From an uncultured Clostridia bacterium (lineage in GTDB: Bacteria; Bacillota; Clostridia; Oscillospirales; Acutalibacteraceae): a stretch of 42,635 bases of DNA. A model generated the notes under the pieces. That model made no database searches. It worked only from the letters and a program-made list of their open reading frames with translations, and was not told the origin of the DNA. The position numbers were made by a program, and so were the translations under genes. Shown one piece after another: positions 1 to 7,653 of the stretch; the first letter of the stretch is position 1, and every line of letters begins with the position of its first letter. The stretch covers positions 1-42,635 of the forward strand of contig CAMVTS010000018.1 of NCBI GenBank assembly GCA_947170465.1, written 5' to 3'.

Positions 1-103
1 TGACATGACAGGTCTGACAGACATATTCAATATCGAATAATCGCCCGAATTCATACTCATACCTGAATCCGTGAAACTGAAATGATAATTTATCACCCAT
101 TAT

Positions 104-135
104 GTAGGGGGACGGCTTCCCAGCCGTCCCCTTAG
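104..135. repeat. Short palindromic repeat, copy 1
   Basis: Near-palindrome with arms GGGACGGCT and AGCCGTCCCC around a TCCC centre, preceded by GTAG. A second, more perfect copy lies at 568-599. The two copies bracket the MITE-like element at 191-514. Confidence 0.75.
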
Positions 136-190
136 TTTGTCGAAAAACTAGCGTTTGTCTTTCGATGATGGTAAAAATAATGCCATTTTG

Positions 191-514
191 AAGCCTTCCC
201 CCGAGGGGAAGGTGTCGCGGCACCAAACCACGCGTTGATTTTATTGCTATTGATGAGGTGCCGTGACGGATGAGGGCAAGCGAACCTGTCCTGCCGCAGA
301 TTGTCAGATATTAAGGGGGCGTGTTCCGTTTCATCTTGTCAGGCTGCGCATTCCTTGTGGTATGCTTCGTCATATAGAGGAAAAGCTCGCTTGCCCTCAT
401 CCGTCACAATGCCGCTTACCTTTGCTGTTTACCGACGTTCATCGGTTTCAAACCGTTTGTTTTCGGGAAAAACGATAATAGGCATTGTGCCACCTTCCCC
501 TCGGGGGAAGGCTT
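191..514. mobile_element. MITE-like element with nested inverted repeats
   Basis: The ends are 24-bp inverted repeats (191-214 and 491-514). Each is itself hairpin-forming: CCTTCCCC, CGAG, GGGGAAGG. A second, internal pair of perfect 20-bp inverted repeats lies at 263-282 and 388-407 (core TGACGGATGAGGGCAAGC). The interior codes for nothing recognisable. The size, nested terminal inverted repeats and lack of a transposase fit a non-autonomous miniature element. Sequences of this general kind (AGCCTTCCCC ends with a TGACGGATGAGGG subterminal motif) recur in gut Clostridia; that statement comes from memory, not from a search. No clear target-site duplication was identified. Confidence 0.7.
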
Positions 515-567
515 TCTCTTTGTCAAACGTTGTCCTGAACAAATCACATTTGGACTTTTTCTACAGT

Positions 568-599
568 CGTAGGGGACGGCTTCCCAGCCGTCCCCTACG
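568..599. repeat. Short palindromic repeat, copy 2
   Basis: Palindrome with arms GTAGGGGACGGCT and AGCCGTCCCCTAC around a short TCCC-type centre. Same family as 104-135. It could act as a bidirectional transcription stop or RNA stabiliser at the 3' side of the response regulator gene. Confidence 0.75.
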
Positions 600-701
600 A
601 TTAGGTTTATCTTTCACCATATAGGTGTTTGTTATTTTTCACGTTTTTTCGTTATTCTCTGCCTTTTTAAGGTTTTGTATCCGGAGCTTCACGGATTCAG
701 G

Positions 702-1499
702 TCAGAAATGATCAAGATGATAAATATAGGTTTCCGCCCAGCTGTACTGCCTGAGAAATTCGCCCCTGTACAGATTGCGCGCTTCCGGCTTTTGCTCCAG
801 AAAATCGTAATAATCACATTGTATCAGGTCGGTGTTGACAGAATAGGCGTTGCGGCTATGCTCCAGAACATCCTCCAGCTGATATTTGGAAAAATCCTTT
901 TTGAGGGACTGAACGGCTTTTTTCAAATACTCAAAGCCTTTCTTCTCGTTGCTTTCCTCAAAAAGATTGGCGCAGATTTCTCCTCTGGTGGCGGAGGTTC
1001 CCCTCAGACACACCAGGTACGCGAACAGCTCTTTTCCCTTTTGCCGTGTAAAGCGAACCGGCTTTTCTCCGGCATACACCTCAAAATTGCCGAAGCACCT
1101 TACCGTTAGTTTTTTCACCGCGTCTTTTGCGTTGCCGACCGGCTTGCGGAGGTTGTCGAGCGCTTCCCGGAGCTCGTTGTCGTCAACCGGCTTGAGCAGA
1201 TAAGCGCTGACATAAAGCCGAAGCGCGTCCAGTGCGTATTCCCTGTACGCCGTAACCATGATGATGTTGACGTCAGGGTTCAGGCGTTTGATTGCCTGCG
1301 CGAGCGCCAGCCCGTTTTTCCCCGGCATATTGATATCCAGAAACGCGACGCTTATCGGGTTGTTTTGAATCTGCTCAACGGCTGTTTCGTAGTTCTGCGC
1401 AAAAAAGAAGGTGTTTTCGTCCGACGGAGCCACTCTTTCAACGGCTAATTTCAAATCATACCGCATACTCATTTCGTCGTCTGCTATCAAAATGTTCAT
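702..1499 (-). CDS. Response regulator, REC plus SARP-like winged-helix output domain
   Basis: Two-component response regulator of 265 aa. Residues 1-120 form a receiver domain with the acidic pair D7/D8, the phospho-acceptor D55 in FLDINMPG, and conserved K103 in LLKPVDD. Residues about 130-262 resemble the OmpR/SARP winged-helix and truncated BTAD region (LTVRCFGNFEVYAGEKPVRF, then KGKELFAYLV), so the output is most likely DNA binding. The gene starts 22 bp after the sensor kinase gene on the same strand and the two form one operon. The signal sensed and the target genes cannot be read from sequence. Beyond its stop codon lies only repeat DNA. Confidence 0.85.
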   Translation of the reverse strand: MNILIADDEMSMRYDLKLAVERVAPSDENTFFFAQNYETAVEQIQNNPISVAFLDINMPGKNGLALAQAIKRLNPDVNIIMVTAYREYALDALRLYVSAYLLKPVDDNELREALDNLRKPVGNAKDAVKKLTVRCFGNFEVYAGEKPVRFTRQKGKELFAYLVCLRGTSATRGEICANLFEESNEKKGFEYLKKAVQSLKKDFSKYQLEDVLEHSRNAYSVNTDLIQCDYYDFLEQKPEARNLYRGEFLRQYSWAETYIYHLDHF

Positions 1500-1521
1500 G
1501 TTCCACCACTCCGGAATGATT

Positions 1522-2802
1522 CTATTCGGGTATCGTGATGACGGCGCGCGTGCCTTTTCCCGGCTCGCTTGAAATGGTCAGCTCGCCGTTGCACATAAGC
1601 TCGACTCTGTTTCTTGTGTTCGTGATGCCGACAGAGCCTTTCTTTTTCAGCTCGCCGGTATCAAAGCCTGCGCCGTTGTCTTCCACGGTCACTATCCGCC
1701 TGTTTTTGTCCTTTTTAGTGGATACACGAATGTATCCTTTATTCCCCTGTCCGCTTTTGAAGCCGTGATGAACGGCGTTTTCCACCAGGGTCTGGATGGA
1801 AAAGGGCGGTACGTCAAATTCCGTTTCCTCAATGTCGTATTCCACCTTGATGCTGTCTCCAAAGCGCTTTGACTGTATGCGCAGGTAGTTTTTGACAATA
1901 TCGAGCTCCGCTTCCACAGAAATGCAGTCCTCCTCCGTCAGATAATCGGTGATACCCCGCAGGTAATTGGAAAACTCGGATACCGTTTGCACCGCTTCGT
2001 TCGGCGCTGTCAGGCACTGATACCGGATAAGCGTCAGCGTGTTGAAGATAAAATGCGGCTGCATCTGATGGTTGACAAGCTTCAGCTTATCCCGGCTCAA
2101 TTGCTTTTCCTGTTCAACCAGAAACTGAACATAGCTCGCTTCATAGGAAACAAACAGGATAATGGCGGAAACAACGATGGCGATGGTAACAAAGGGGCTT
2201 TGCGGATAAAACAGCTTGATGATGATACCTACCATCGGCAAAAACAGAAAGGAAACGACAGCCACCCTTTCCATCGGCAGCATATATTTGCTGTATTGCA
2301 GCGCAACCGCAAGCGTCGTTATAATGCCCGTGAAGCCAATCAGGCTCGGCAGCCAGAAGAAATACGGCATTCTGACATAGCTGCCCGCGTCGTCTATAAA
2401 GAAAATAAACGGGTAGATTGCGTTGACAATCAGCGCCAGCGCGCCGACAATAAATATGCCCCATTCTACCAGCTCCCAGTACAGCTTGAAACCGCCGGAG
2501 CGCTTGTAGATAATCTGAGAAACATACTGCGCCGAAAGCGGAATAATCAGAAAGCTGAGAAAATACACGGCAAATGTTGACCAGCGTTCCACGGTCACCG
2601 CCTCCGGTGAAGGGTCTCCGCGAAAATAGATGGACGCGCCGTCGCATATCATCAGCGCCGCCGAGCAGAGCATGGCGAGCATCAGCTTGCGCGAGCCGGA
2701 CTTGTCAAAATGTCTTGTCAGCAAAATCGTCAGAGCGGCAATCAGGCTGAAAAACGCGCCCCATATTTCGATACTAAAATAAACAATCTGACGTTCATCC
2801 AT
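1522..2802 (-). CDS. Membrane sensor histidine kinase (LytS/YesM type, His_kinase domain)
   Basis: A 426-aa kinase with about seven hydrophobic segments in residues 1-220, a short linker (QEKQLSRDKLKLVNHQ) and a cytoplasmic catalytic part. H250 in QMQPHFIFNTL is the phospho-acceptor of the His_kinase (PF06580) family. The ATP-binding lobe has an N box (LVENAVHHGF, N342) and a G1 box (VEDNGAGF, D376). The 7-TM input has no recognised ligand-binding fold. The next gene in the operon is its partner regulator. A strong sigma-A type promoter lies 138 bp upstream, with an intrinsic terminator hairpin between promoter and start codon. Expression may therefore be attenuated. Confidence 0.87.
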   Translation of the reverse strand: MDERQIVYFSIEIWGAFFSLIAALTILLTRHFDKSGSRKLMLAMLCSAALMICDGASIYFRGDPSPEAVTVERWSTFAVYFLSFLIIPLSAQYVSQIIYKRSGGFKLYWELVEWGIFIVGALALIVNAIYPFIFFIDDAGSYVRMPYFFWLPSLIGFTGIITTLAVALQYSKYMLPMERVAVVSFLFLPMVGIIIKLFYPQSPFVTIAIVVSAIILFVSYEASYVQFLVEQEKQLSRDKLKLVNHQMQPHFIFNTLTLIRYQCLTAPNEAVQTVSEFSNYLRGITDYLTEEDCISVEAELDIVKNYLRIQSKRFGDSIKVEYDIEETEFDVPPFSIQTLVENAVHHGFKSGQGNKGYIRVSTKKDKNRRIVTVEDNGAGFDTGELKKKGSVGITNTRNRVELMCNGELTISSEPGKGTRAVITIPE

Positions 2803-2843
2803 TCGTCTGTCCTCTTTCCGTTGCCCTGGCAGCTTTTTGTCTG

Positions 2844-2879
2844 AAAAAAGCGCAGGCTCACCGCACTGTGCCTGCGCTT
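2844..2879 (-). terminator. Intrinsic terminator/attenuator in the kinase leader
   Basis: On the minus strand AAGCGCAGGC pairs with GCCTGCGCTT, with extra pairing near the loop, and six T residues follow (2844-2849). It lies 42 bp before the kinase start codon and 60 bp after a consensus promoter. It is either an attenuator for the two-component operon or the end of a small RNA of about 90 nt. Confidence 0.75.
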
Positions 2880-2939
2880 AACTCACGATTTGGTTAACGC
2901 GGCTAAAACAGCGTTAATCTTGTCAATTATTTCTATATC

Positions 2940-2968
2940 ATTATACCGAAATCACCGCGGGATGTCAA
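2940..2968 (-). promoter_or_regulatory. Sigma-A promoter for the two-component operon leader
   Basis: TTGACA (2963-2968) and TATAAT (2940-2945), both on the minus strand and separated by exactly 17 bp. Both hexamers match consensus perfectly. Transcription should start near 2933 and run through a 7-bp hairpin (2894-2917), then the terminator at 2844-2879. Confidence 0.85.
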
Positions 2969-3109
2969 GAATTCCGCAATGATTTCCCGCGTCCCGCGCA
3001 CGAAAAGTTATCATCAAAAAACCTCATCACGAAAAATGTTTCGGATTTGAATCGGGAAACGCCGCCGGATTCCGGCGGCGTTCGATATTGAAACCAACCC
3101 TTTCCCAAG

Positions 3110-3190
3110 CATTGTAGTGACAGCCCTTGTGGCTGTCATGGCAAACGCAGTAAAACAGCGTTTGTCGGGAGCCCACAAAGGCTGCTTCTC
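3110..3190. repeat. Composite palindromic repeat (copy A)
   Basis: Positions 3110-3144 are an exact 35-nt inverted copy of 25437-25471 (GTGACAGCC, CTTGT, GGCTGTCA hairpin). Next comes a second hairpin (AAACGCAG/CAGCGTTTG type) and then GGGAGCCC, matching the organisation of the other copy. This is a dispersed palindromic unit, not coding. Confidence 0.8.
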
Positions 3191-3260
3191 ATAAGGATGA
3201 TTTGAAATCACAAGAGAAATCGCCGATTGGGAGTCAAAATCAAAACAACGAAGTAAGCGT

Positions 3261-3299
3261 AAAACATCCACTGTGTAGAATTTTCACAGTGGATGTTTT
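3261..3299. repeat. Perfect 15-bp inverted repeat
   Basis: AAAACATCCACTGTG at 3261-3275 is mirrored perfectly at 3285-3299 around a 9-nt AT-rich centre. It can fold as a strong hairpin on either strand and ends in T residues on both, so it is a plausible bidirectional terminator at the boundary of the accessory block. Confidence 0.7.
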
Positions 3300-3464
3300 G
3301 ACGTTTACGTTATCTACGCTCGCATAACCCACATTGGTTATAGAATTTGAATATACATACCTTAACGTGATTTGTGAAATCGTACCGAAAACAAAGATGA
3401 TCTGGATATTTCTTCATTCGAAGACGGGTCCGGATATGTTAAAATTCATAAAAATGAAATTGAT

Positions 3465-4055
3465 TTATTTTTTATCAAGAATCAATTTAAACCGTTTAGC
3501 AATTAACAGTAAATGAATCGCAATAATCAGTACAATAGAATAAACTATTACTGAGAGAATATACCACACACTCTCTAAATTTGCTAAGTTGCTAACATCG
3601 ATAAATAGAAAAACAAATGCGATGATCAAATAAATCGCGGATAAAATGATATTGACTGTTATAATACTGATAGTCTCAGATTTCAGGTTTTCGAAGTTTC
3701 CTTTATCTTTTTCTGCGCTGGTATCGTTATTTTCATTGCTGATTTCCAATTGTTTGTTACTAATCAGATCAATCAATACAAAAAACACAGAAAATAATAT
3801 AGTAGCTATGATATTGATGTTGTCAAGTATTTCGTTGGAAACTTTCTTTTGATTCGAAATACCGATTGCGCAAAGAACAGGAGAAAGATAAAATATAAAA
3901 AATCTGAATTTATTATGCTTAAAGATTTTAAAATAGTCAATAAATATTGATGAGATATTTAAGAAATTGTTGTTTTTTTGTAAACTAATGATGATCAAAA
4001 GAAACAGCCCGGCTAATATAAAAATACCGGTATTAAAGAAAAAATCCAAATACAT
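3465..4055 (-). CDS. Hypothetical membrane protein, about 4 TM
   Basis: This 196-aa protein is not recognised. It has hydrophobic segments at roughly residues 8-26, 48-66, 75-97, 127-152 and 163-187, with a charged loop (ISNENNDTSAEKDKGNFENLKS) near residues 105-125 and a basic tail (AKRFKLILDKK). The most likely topology is four or five membrane passes with a hydrophilic central loop. Its start lies 13 bp after the stop of the 322-aa gene and the two look like one transcript. Very AT-rich composition sets it apart from the core genes and suggests horizontal acquisition. A paired soluble and small membrane protein is a common layout for phage-defence cassettes, but no sequence match to a named system is claimed. 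Confidence 0.6.
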   Translation of the reverse strand: MYLDFFFNTGIFILAGLFLLIIISLQKNNNFLNISSIFIDYFKIFKHNKFRFFIFYLSPVLCAIGISNQKKVSNEILDNINIIATILFSVFFVLIDLISNKQLEISNENNDTSAEKDKGNFENLKSETISIITVNIILSAIYLIIAFVFLFIDVSNLANLESVWYILSVIVYSIVLIIAIHLLLIAKRFKLILDKK

Positions 4056-4068
4056 ATCTGTTTACCTA

Positions 4069-5034
4069 CTACTCTATTTTCAATACCAGATCTTTCAAAT
4101 AATCATTTGCTACTTCCAGAAAATAGTCTATTAATTCAGGCACTTTAGGATGACCGTCTTTACCTATTATTTTGTCGGGAATACTTTCAATAATACTTAA
4201 CTTGTCTAAATTGTGCAAATTGATTGTTCTCTGTGAATCCTGTATACGTACGCCTAACTTAACATTATCATACCATTGATTTTCAAATTCATACAGATTG
4301 GTTTTACCGTTTATAAAATCCTTGACTTTTTTGAAAACCGAATTTTTTTCGAGTTTTAGATCAGTTAATTCTCGAGTCTCTTTTCCGTAGCCGATATATA
4401 GGTTATCAGCGGTATCTGTTGACTTGTGGTTTTTTATCAAATACATCTTGTTAATTTCATATTGATCAAAAATTTTTCTGATAAATAATTCTGGTGATAT
4501 CGTTGCACAGTGTAAAGTTATGTTTGTTTTTTCCTTAAAATAACTTTGCATATACTTTGTTGTTATAGTTTTAACGCCAAAAGGTCCAACATTTTGAAAA
4601 AACATCATACCTTTCTGCACTTTAACTTTAATGTTATCTTTCGGGATAACAAAGAACAATATAAACGGCTTTACATCGGCATCTTTATTCTTTCTTCTAT
4701 ATTTTATCTTTTGTGTATCTATATCTACAATATCAGATGAACTACCGTAATTTCCAGAATATATAGTTATATAGAAATACTTGAAAGATTTACATTCGCC
4801 GATATTCTTAGTTTCAAACTTGACTCTAAATGTTTTTTGCTTTAAATCGTCTTTTACCGTGGTTTGAAAGTTTTCAAAAAACTCCGCAAAAAGATCTATA
4901 ACATTGTTATAATATTTTTCTCTGCCATCATCATATATATAAATATAAGGATCGTTCAAATTATATACATTAAAATTGTCGCTTTGACTTTTTCTGAAGT
5001 AAAAACTACACGCAGTAAAACTTATTCTAAACAT
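4069..5034 (-). CDS. Hypothetical soluble protein, partner of the 4-TM protein
   Basis: This 321-aa protein is not recognised. The chosen ATG (MFRISFTACSFYF) has GGGAG seven bases upstream; an in-frame ATG at 5040 and a TTG at 5052 lie within or before that site. The sequence is rich in aromatic residues, lysine and short beta-strand patterns (FILFFVIPKDNIKVKVQKGM). A mixed alpha/beta centre follows (NVGPFGVKTITTKYMQSYFK) and the C-terminus is helical (LIDYFLEVANDYLKDLVLKIE). There is no signal peptide or membrane segment. Composition is very AT-rich, like its downstream partner. The Kiwa system (KwaA 4-TM, KwaB about 315 aa) has similar sizes but the reverse gene order, and I see no diagnostic motif. 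Function is unknown. Confidence 0.6.
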   Translation of the reverse strand: MFRISFTACSFYFRKSQSDNFNVYNLNDPYIYIYDDGREKYYNNVIDLFAEFFENFQTTVKDDLKQKTFRVKFETKNIGECKSFKYFYITIYSGNYGSSSDIVDIDTQKIKYRRKNKDADVKPFILFFVIPKDNIKVKVQKGMMFFQNVGPFGVKTITTKYMQSYFKEKTNITLHCATISPELFIRKIFDQYEINKMYLIKNHKSTDTADNLYIGYGKETRELTDLKLEKNSVFKKVKDFINGKTNLYEFENQWYDNVKLGVRIQDSQRTINLHNLDKLSIIESIPDKIIGKDGHPKVPELIDYFLEVANDYLKDLVLKIE

Positions 5035-5271
5035 AACCATTCTCCCAAACAAATTCTAAAATTGCAACTATATTTTAACATATAAATCAACAAAAATCCA
5101 TAATTATATGATAAATGACAAAATAACTACTCCCTTGTGTTTCAATTAATACAAAAACAAAGTGCAAGTTAACTGACAACATCCTTTACTCGGTATAATC
5201 TGCTGTCAGATTAATCACTGCACCGAGCAGTCAATTCGCATATACATCATAGAAGTCCTCTGATCATTTGA

Positions 5272-6339
5272 TTATTCTTTATGTGCTTTTATCACAAATG
5301 CCGTCGGCAGCATCAACGATTTCCTGCCAAAGTCTGAATCAGCAGCTATCGCTTTATCCTTATCGTTTTCTTCTACAAACTGTTCAATCACAAATCCATT
5401 TCTCGCTAATGCATTGATATATGTACTCAGCATACGGTTGGAAAGGATTATTTGTTTATCGCTCATATCCGCACGATACCATTCCTCGTTGAAATAGGAA
5501 TTGCTGAAAAAAAGCTGACCATTTTCAATTGATACACATTTATGAATCGGGTGTGACCAACCGAAAACGAATTTACCGTTTTCTTTCAAATATGAGTTAA
5601 TGAGTTTGAAAGTAGTATCTAAATCCGTAGACCAGCCGATCCCATAAACAGAGTAAACCACATCAAAATAGTTTGTCGGTAAGCCGCATTCATTCTCCAT
5701 AGGGGAGCAAATAAGATTGGCAGTTATTTTTTTAGTATTAAGATATTCTCTCGTTCTTGCAATTTGACTTGCTGAAATGTCCAATCCCCACAACTCGGTT
5801 ACGCCATGACTTGCTGTGTATTCCAACGAATGTCCATTACCACAACCTATTTCAAGAACTCGTTTTCCCGACAAATCCCCAAGTAAATTCAGTTTATCCT
5901 CCGACGGTAAAAAACCTCCCCAACTCGGTAATGCAGTTGAGCCTAAAAAATCGCTTCCGATTGTATCCCAAAACTCTGTGTTTGTTTTATGTGCAATATC
6001 AGGGTTCTTATCAACATTTTCAGATTGACCTAATACATTGCCGCCGACAATGTTCTTTTTCATAGAGTTTGCTTCTTTAATCAGTTTCATCATATTTTCC
6101 TCCGCTTTCTGTTTATAGTCAGCGTCGGTCAGTTTCTCGCCAGAAAACAACTCATTGAGATTGATTTTTAAAATTTCACAAATTGGTAGCATTAGAGATA
6201 TATCCGGCATTCCATTGCCACATTCCCACTTGCTAACGGATTTATCACTAATACCAAGCAACTCTGCGAGCTCGCGTTGAGTAAACCCTTGCTCTTTTCT
6301 CATTTGAGCAATAAATCTTCCTATTTTAACCTGATCCAT
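5272..6339 (-). CDS. XRE-type HTH fused to a class I SAM-dependent methyltransferase
   Basis: A 355-aa two-domain protein. Residues 5-62 are a Cro/C1-type helix-turn-helix (IGRFIAQMRKEQGFTQREL, then LGISDKSVSKWECG). Residues 155-300 form a Rossmann-fold methyltransferase with motif I VLEIGCGNGH (161-170), an acidic end of beta-2 (LWGLDIS) and motif IV-like YFDVVYSVYGIGW. The HTH-methyltransferase fusion is a known arrangement in Firmicutes, but the substrate is undefined; the enzyme part resembles small-molecule methyltransferases more than DNA methylases (no DPPY or catalytic PC motif). It has its own HTH, so autoregulation is plausible. It lies downstream of the accessory operon, 87 bp from the frameshifted gene. 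Confidence 0.8.
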   Translation of the reverse strand: MDQVKIGRFIAQMRKEQGFTQRELAELLGISDKSVSKWECGNGMPDISLMLPICEILKINLNELFSGEKLTDADYKQKAEENMMKLIKEANSMKKNIVGGNVLGQSENVDKNPDIAHKTNTEFWDTIGSDFLGSTALPSWGGFLPSEDKLNLLGDLSGKRVLEIGCGNGHSLEYTASHGVTELWGLDISASQIARTREYLNTKKITANLICSPMENECGLPTNYFDVVYSVYGIGWSTDLDTTFKLINSYLKENGKFVFGWSHPIHKCVSIENGQLFFSNSYFNEEWYRADMSDKQIILSNRMLSTYINALARNGFVIEQFVEENDKDKAIAADSDFGRKSLMLPTAFVIKAHKE

Positions 6340-6426
6340 GCCGACACCGCCTTTCTTGAGAATATTATATGATAAAACTTTTATGTATCACACCCACTGA
6401 TAGTAGATAATCTGAAGCCTATTAAT

Positions 6427-6851
6427 TTAGTAACTCATAAACAAAAACACCAAGTTAAATATAATCATTATAAAGAATAAACAACAGCTAAGTATTGATA
6501 CCACGCCTTTTTGGAATACGCCTTTAACCTTGATATGTGTATACTCTTTATCTATATAACCAAGAATTTCATTATATTTTTTGAGACACAAGTTAATCTT
6601 TTTCCCAAAGAAATAGAAACAAACATTGCAATTATTGACAGCAAAATTGCTATTATGTGAAATACAGATGGTTTTATTATTTGATTTAATTTATCGCTGA
6701 TAATATTTGTGAACTTAATATATGGGAACACGCTTATTAGCAAAACAGCAAAAAAATATGTAAAAGTATGTCGGTTGTATACTTTGTCTCTGTGTTTCCA
6801 CTCCTCTAAATATAGTTTTGCAGCTTCGATTTTTTCTTGCCTTTTATCCAT
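6427..6851 (-). pseudogene. Small membrane protein with a frameshift (or programmed -1 shift)
   Basis: The first frame (6552-6851) gives 99 aa: an amphipathic N-terminus (MDKRQEKIEAAKLYLEEWK) and two TM segments, ending abruptly after LGKRLTC. From 6600 the -1 frame continues as KINLCLKKYNEILGYIDKEY, then a third TM segment (SILSCCLFFIMIIFNLVFLF), and stops at 6427. Joined, the two parts give about 141 aa that read as one coherent protein. The junction is a run of five A residues (minus strand, 6599-6603), where loss of one A would explain the break. The same site contains G-GGA-AAA, a canonical slippery heptamer. Simple gene decay is more likely than programmed frameshifting. No function recognised. 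Confidence 0.65.
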
Positions 6852-6864
6852 AATATATCCTCCA

Positions 6865-7638
6865 TTAATTAATCAACTTTACAATGTAAAATAATCTCGG
6901 AAAACGGAACAGTATTTCACCGTTCCTTTGTATTTTATAACGCTGTTTTATTTCATTATACACATCATTAATAAAGTCATCTGCATCAGATTCAGTAAGC
7001 TGTTCAAGATAAGGGCGCAGACCTGTGCCTTTGTACCATTCAATAATACTTTCATAACTTGACATACGGTGGCAATAGGTTGTTTCCCATATTTCAAAAT
7101 CACTTGAAACATCAGATAATACATCATAGTATTCCGTGGTGCTAAGATTGTTGTATTGTCTTGGTGTGATTTTATCACTCCACTTTGCTGTATTTGCAAG
7201 CTCGTTAATAATAATATGAACAGGATGCTCACGCTGCATAGGTATCTGAATTGCAAGAATTCCGTTTGGATTTAACAAGGCCATTAACTTTGGCAGCAAT
7301 TTTTTGTGATTTGGCAGCCACTGTATGCAGGCGTTTGAAAATACAATATCAAACTTTTCGTTTACTTCGTGCAAATCACCATTTGCATCGAGATTGATAA
7401 ACTCAATATCGGGATATAATCCCTTTGCTTTTTCAAGCATTTCATCGGAATTGTCTGCCCCGATTATCTTGGCGGTTGGAAATTTATCCTTTAATACCTT
7501 TGTGCTGTTACCCGGTCCGCAACCTAAATCAAGTATGCTGTTAGGGGCAAATTCTTCAAGTCTGTTTGCCAAATCAATTGCAGGCTGTGTTCTGTCTTTC
7601 AAAAACTTTTCATATTGTATAGGATTCCAGTTTTGCAT
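6865..7638 (-). CDS. tam: Trans-aconitate 2-methyltransferase-like protein
   Basis: Class I SAM methyltransferase of about 257 aa. The chosen ATG at 7638 (MQNWNPIQYEKFLKDRTQPA) has GAGG eight bases upstream and matches the Tam-type N-terminus; an ATG at 7644 is too close to the site. Motif I is ILDLGCGPGNST and the acidic residue of motif II is in IIGADNS. Tam-like signatures follow: SNACIQWLPNHKKLLPKL, LNPNGILAIQIP, and near the end TGLRPYLEQLTESDADDF and FRFPRLFYIV. Tam methylates trans-aconitate, an inhibitor of aconitase; whether this homologue keeps that substrate is inferred. It sits in the accessory operon, 9 bp after the kinase-like gene. Confidence 0.78.
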   Translation of the reverse strand: MQNWNPIQYEKFLKDRTQPAIDLANRLEEFAPNSILDLGCGPGNSTKVLKDKFPTAKIIGADNSDEMLEKAKGLYPDIEFINLDANGDLHEVNEKFDIVFSNACIQWLPNHKKLLPKLMALLNPNGILAIQIPMQREHPVHIIINELANTAKWSDKITPRQYNNLSTTEYYDVLSDVSSDFEIWETTYCHRMSSYESIIEWYKGTGLRPYLEQLTESDADDFINDVYNEIKQRYKIQRNGEILFRFPRLFYIVKLIN

Positions 7639-7653
7639 TTGCATTACCTCTTT

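Larger units (their letters stand above)
1..701. other. Region without a supported gene
   Basis: No ORF here has a ribosome binding site plus recognisable protein features. The stretch is dominated by palindromic repeats: a 324-bp MITE-like element and two flanking copies of a short palindrome, listed separately. On the minus strand a reading frame opens at an ATG near 100 and stays open to the left edge (about 33 codons), but it has no ribosome binding site and abuts the palindrome, so it is not called as a gene. Confidence 0.6.
2969..3464. other. Gene-free, repeat-rich spacer
   Basis: About 500 bp with no supported gene. It contains a GC-rich palindrome (3057-3081, CGCCGCCGG/CCGGCGGCG), a composite palindromic repeat (3110-3190) shared with 25390-25471, and a 15-bp perfect inverted repeat (3261-3299). 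Base composition drops sharply after about 3340, where the AT-rich accessory block begins. Confidence 0.65.

Noticed and set aside
1..100. Minus-strand frame open to the left edge
   Set aside because: Thirty-three open codons are expected by chance fairly often, and the start is pressed against a palindrome with no ribosome binding site. A partial gene cannot be excluded.
263..624. Two overlapping short open frames in the MITE region
   Set aside because: They run through inverted repeats and have no ribosome binding site or protein similarity.
61..702. A 15-nt inverted match between 61-75 and 688-702
   Set aside because: A 15-nt match is expected about once or twice in a window of this size; it does not align with the MITE or palindrome borders.
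3014..3271. An 85-codon frame on the minus strand
   Set aside because: It consists of palindromic repeat sequence and would be translated without a ribosome binding site.
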